Notes under the pieces: generated by a model
Databases searched by the model: none
Told to the model about the DNA's origin: nothing
What the model saw: only the letters and a program-made list of their open reading frames with translations
DNA from: Spongiactinospora rosea
GTDB lineage: Bacteria > Actinomycetota > Actinomycetes > Streptosporangiales > Streptosporangiaceae
NCBI RefSeq assembly: GCF_003315795.1
Contig: NZ_QMEY01000037.1
Span: 1 to 62,851 of the forward strand
DNA: 62,851 nucleotides
Reading direction: 5' to 3'
Program-made: the position numbers and the translations under genes
Shown: positions 62,760 to 62,851 of the stretch, in pieces
Layout: each line of letters opens with the position of its first letter
Numbering within the stretch: the stretch's first letter is position 1

Positions 62760-62851
62760 GTGTACGTGAAGACGACGAAGCGGGAGAACAAGTCCGGGAC
62801 GGTCCGGTACCTGCATCTGGCCCATAACGAGTGGGATCCGGTCAAGGGCCG
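62760..62851 (+). CDS. IS1634-type transposase, N-terminal start only
   Basis: GTG 62760 opens VYVKTTKRENKSGTVRYLHL and AHNEWDPVKG, the usual N-terminus of actinobacterial IS1634-family transposases. The gene runs off the window. Confidence 0.7.
   Translation, partial: MYVKTTKRENKSGTVRYLHLAHNEWDPVKG

Overview
The window is high-GC actinobacterial DNA, probably from a Streptosporangiales-type organism (Actinomadura, Nonomuraea or Thermomonospora relatives). The signs are GC-rich codon use, many GTG/TTG starts, ATGA/GTGA-coupled operons, lactococcin-972 genes, StrR-like and XRE/ImmA/MAB_1171c proteins, and an actinobacterial integrative conjugative element. It is accessory DNA throughout: defence, bacteriocin, mobile-element and conjugation modules heavily cut by insertion sequences. 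No rRNA or tRNA gene was recognised.

Left part (1-20 kb). A type I-E-like cas3 on the minus strand is cut off in its second helicase domain by an IS3-family element that runs off the left edge. An IS701-like element with a CTAC target duplication follows, then a TPR fragment. A lactococcin-972 bacteriocin region comes next, all on the minus strand: precursor plus DUF1430 membrane protein (6.7-4.2 kb), an orphan precursor (10.4-10.75 kb), and a complete precursor / DUF1430 / ABC-ATPase set (15.8-12.5 kb). Between and after these lie layered IS remains: IS21 inside IS630, IS3 and IS5 scraps, a group II intron remnant with a readable domain V, and ISAs1 inside IS701.

Middle (20-27.5 kb). A ParB/StrR-like regulator stands divergent to a four-gene set: XRE regulator, ImmA/IrrE protease, MAB_1171c-type membrane protein and TPR protein. 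A tiny ORF with a strong ribosome binding site follows. A DUF2637 gene is split by an ISL2-type IS5 element that itself carries an IS630.

CRISPR region (27.5-41.8 kb). A complete type I-B operon, cas6-cas8-cas7-cas5::cas3-cas4-cas1-cas2, has genes overlapping by 1-4 nt. Cas5 and Cas3 are one 1,020-residue ORF. Two arrays with matching leaders point outwards from the two sides of the operon. The right-hand array has 22 repeats and is split inside one spacer by IS1182, IS701 and IS5. Removing the three elements restores a 35-nt spacer.

Right part (41.8-62.9 kb). This is an integrative conjugative element: second DUF2637 gene, large serine recombinase that has lost its stop, small ORF, C5-cytosine methyltransferase, PAPS-reductase-like PP-loop protein and XF1762 protein (all minus). 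A plus-strand type IV secretion operon follows: pilin-like, TrbL/VirB6-like, PrgI, VirB4, lipoprotein, VirD4-like coupling ATPase, Replic_Relax protein and NlpC/P60 hydrolase. Then come an M48-like protease, two small unknown genes, an XRE-TPR regulator coupled to an NAD-binding dehydrogenase-like gene, and the start of an IS1634-type transposase at the right edge.
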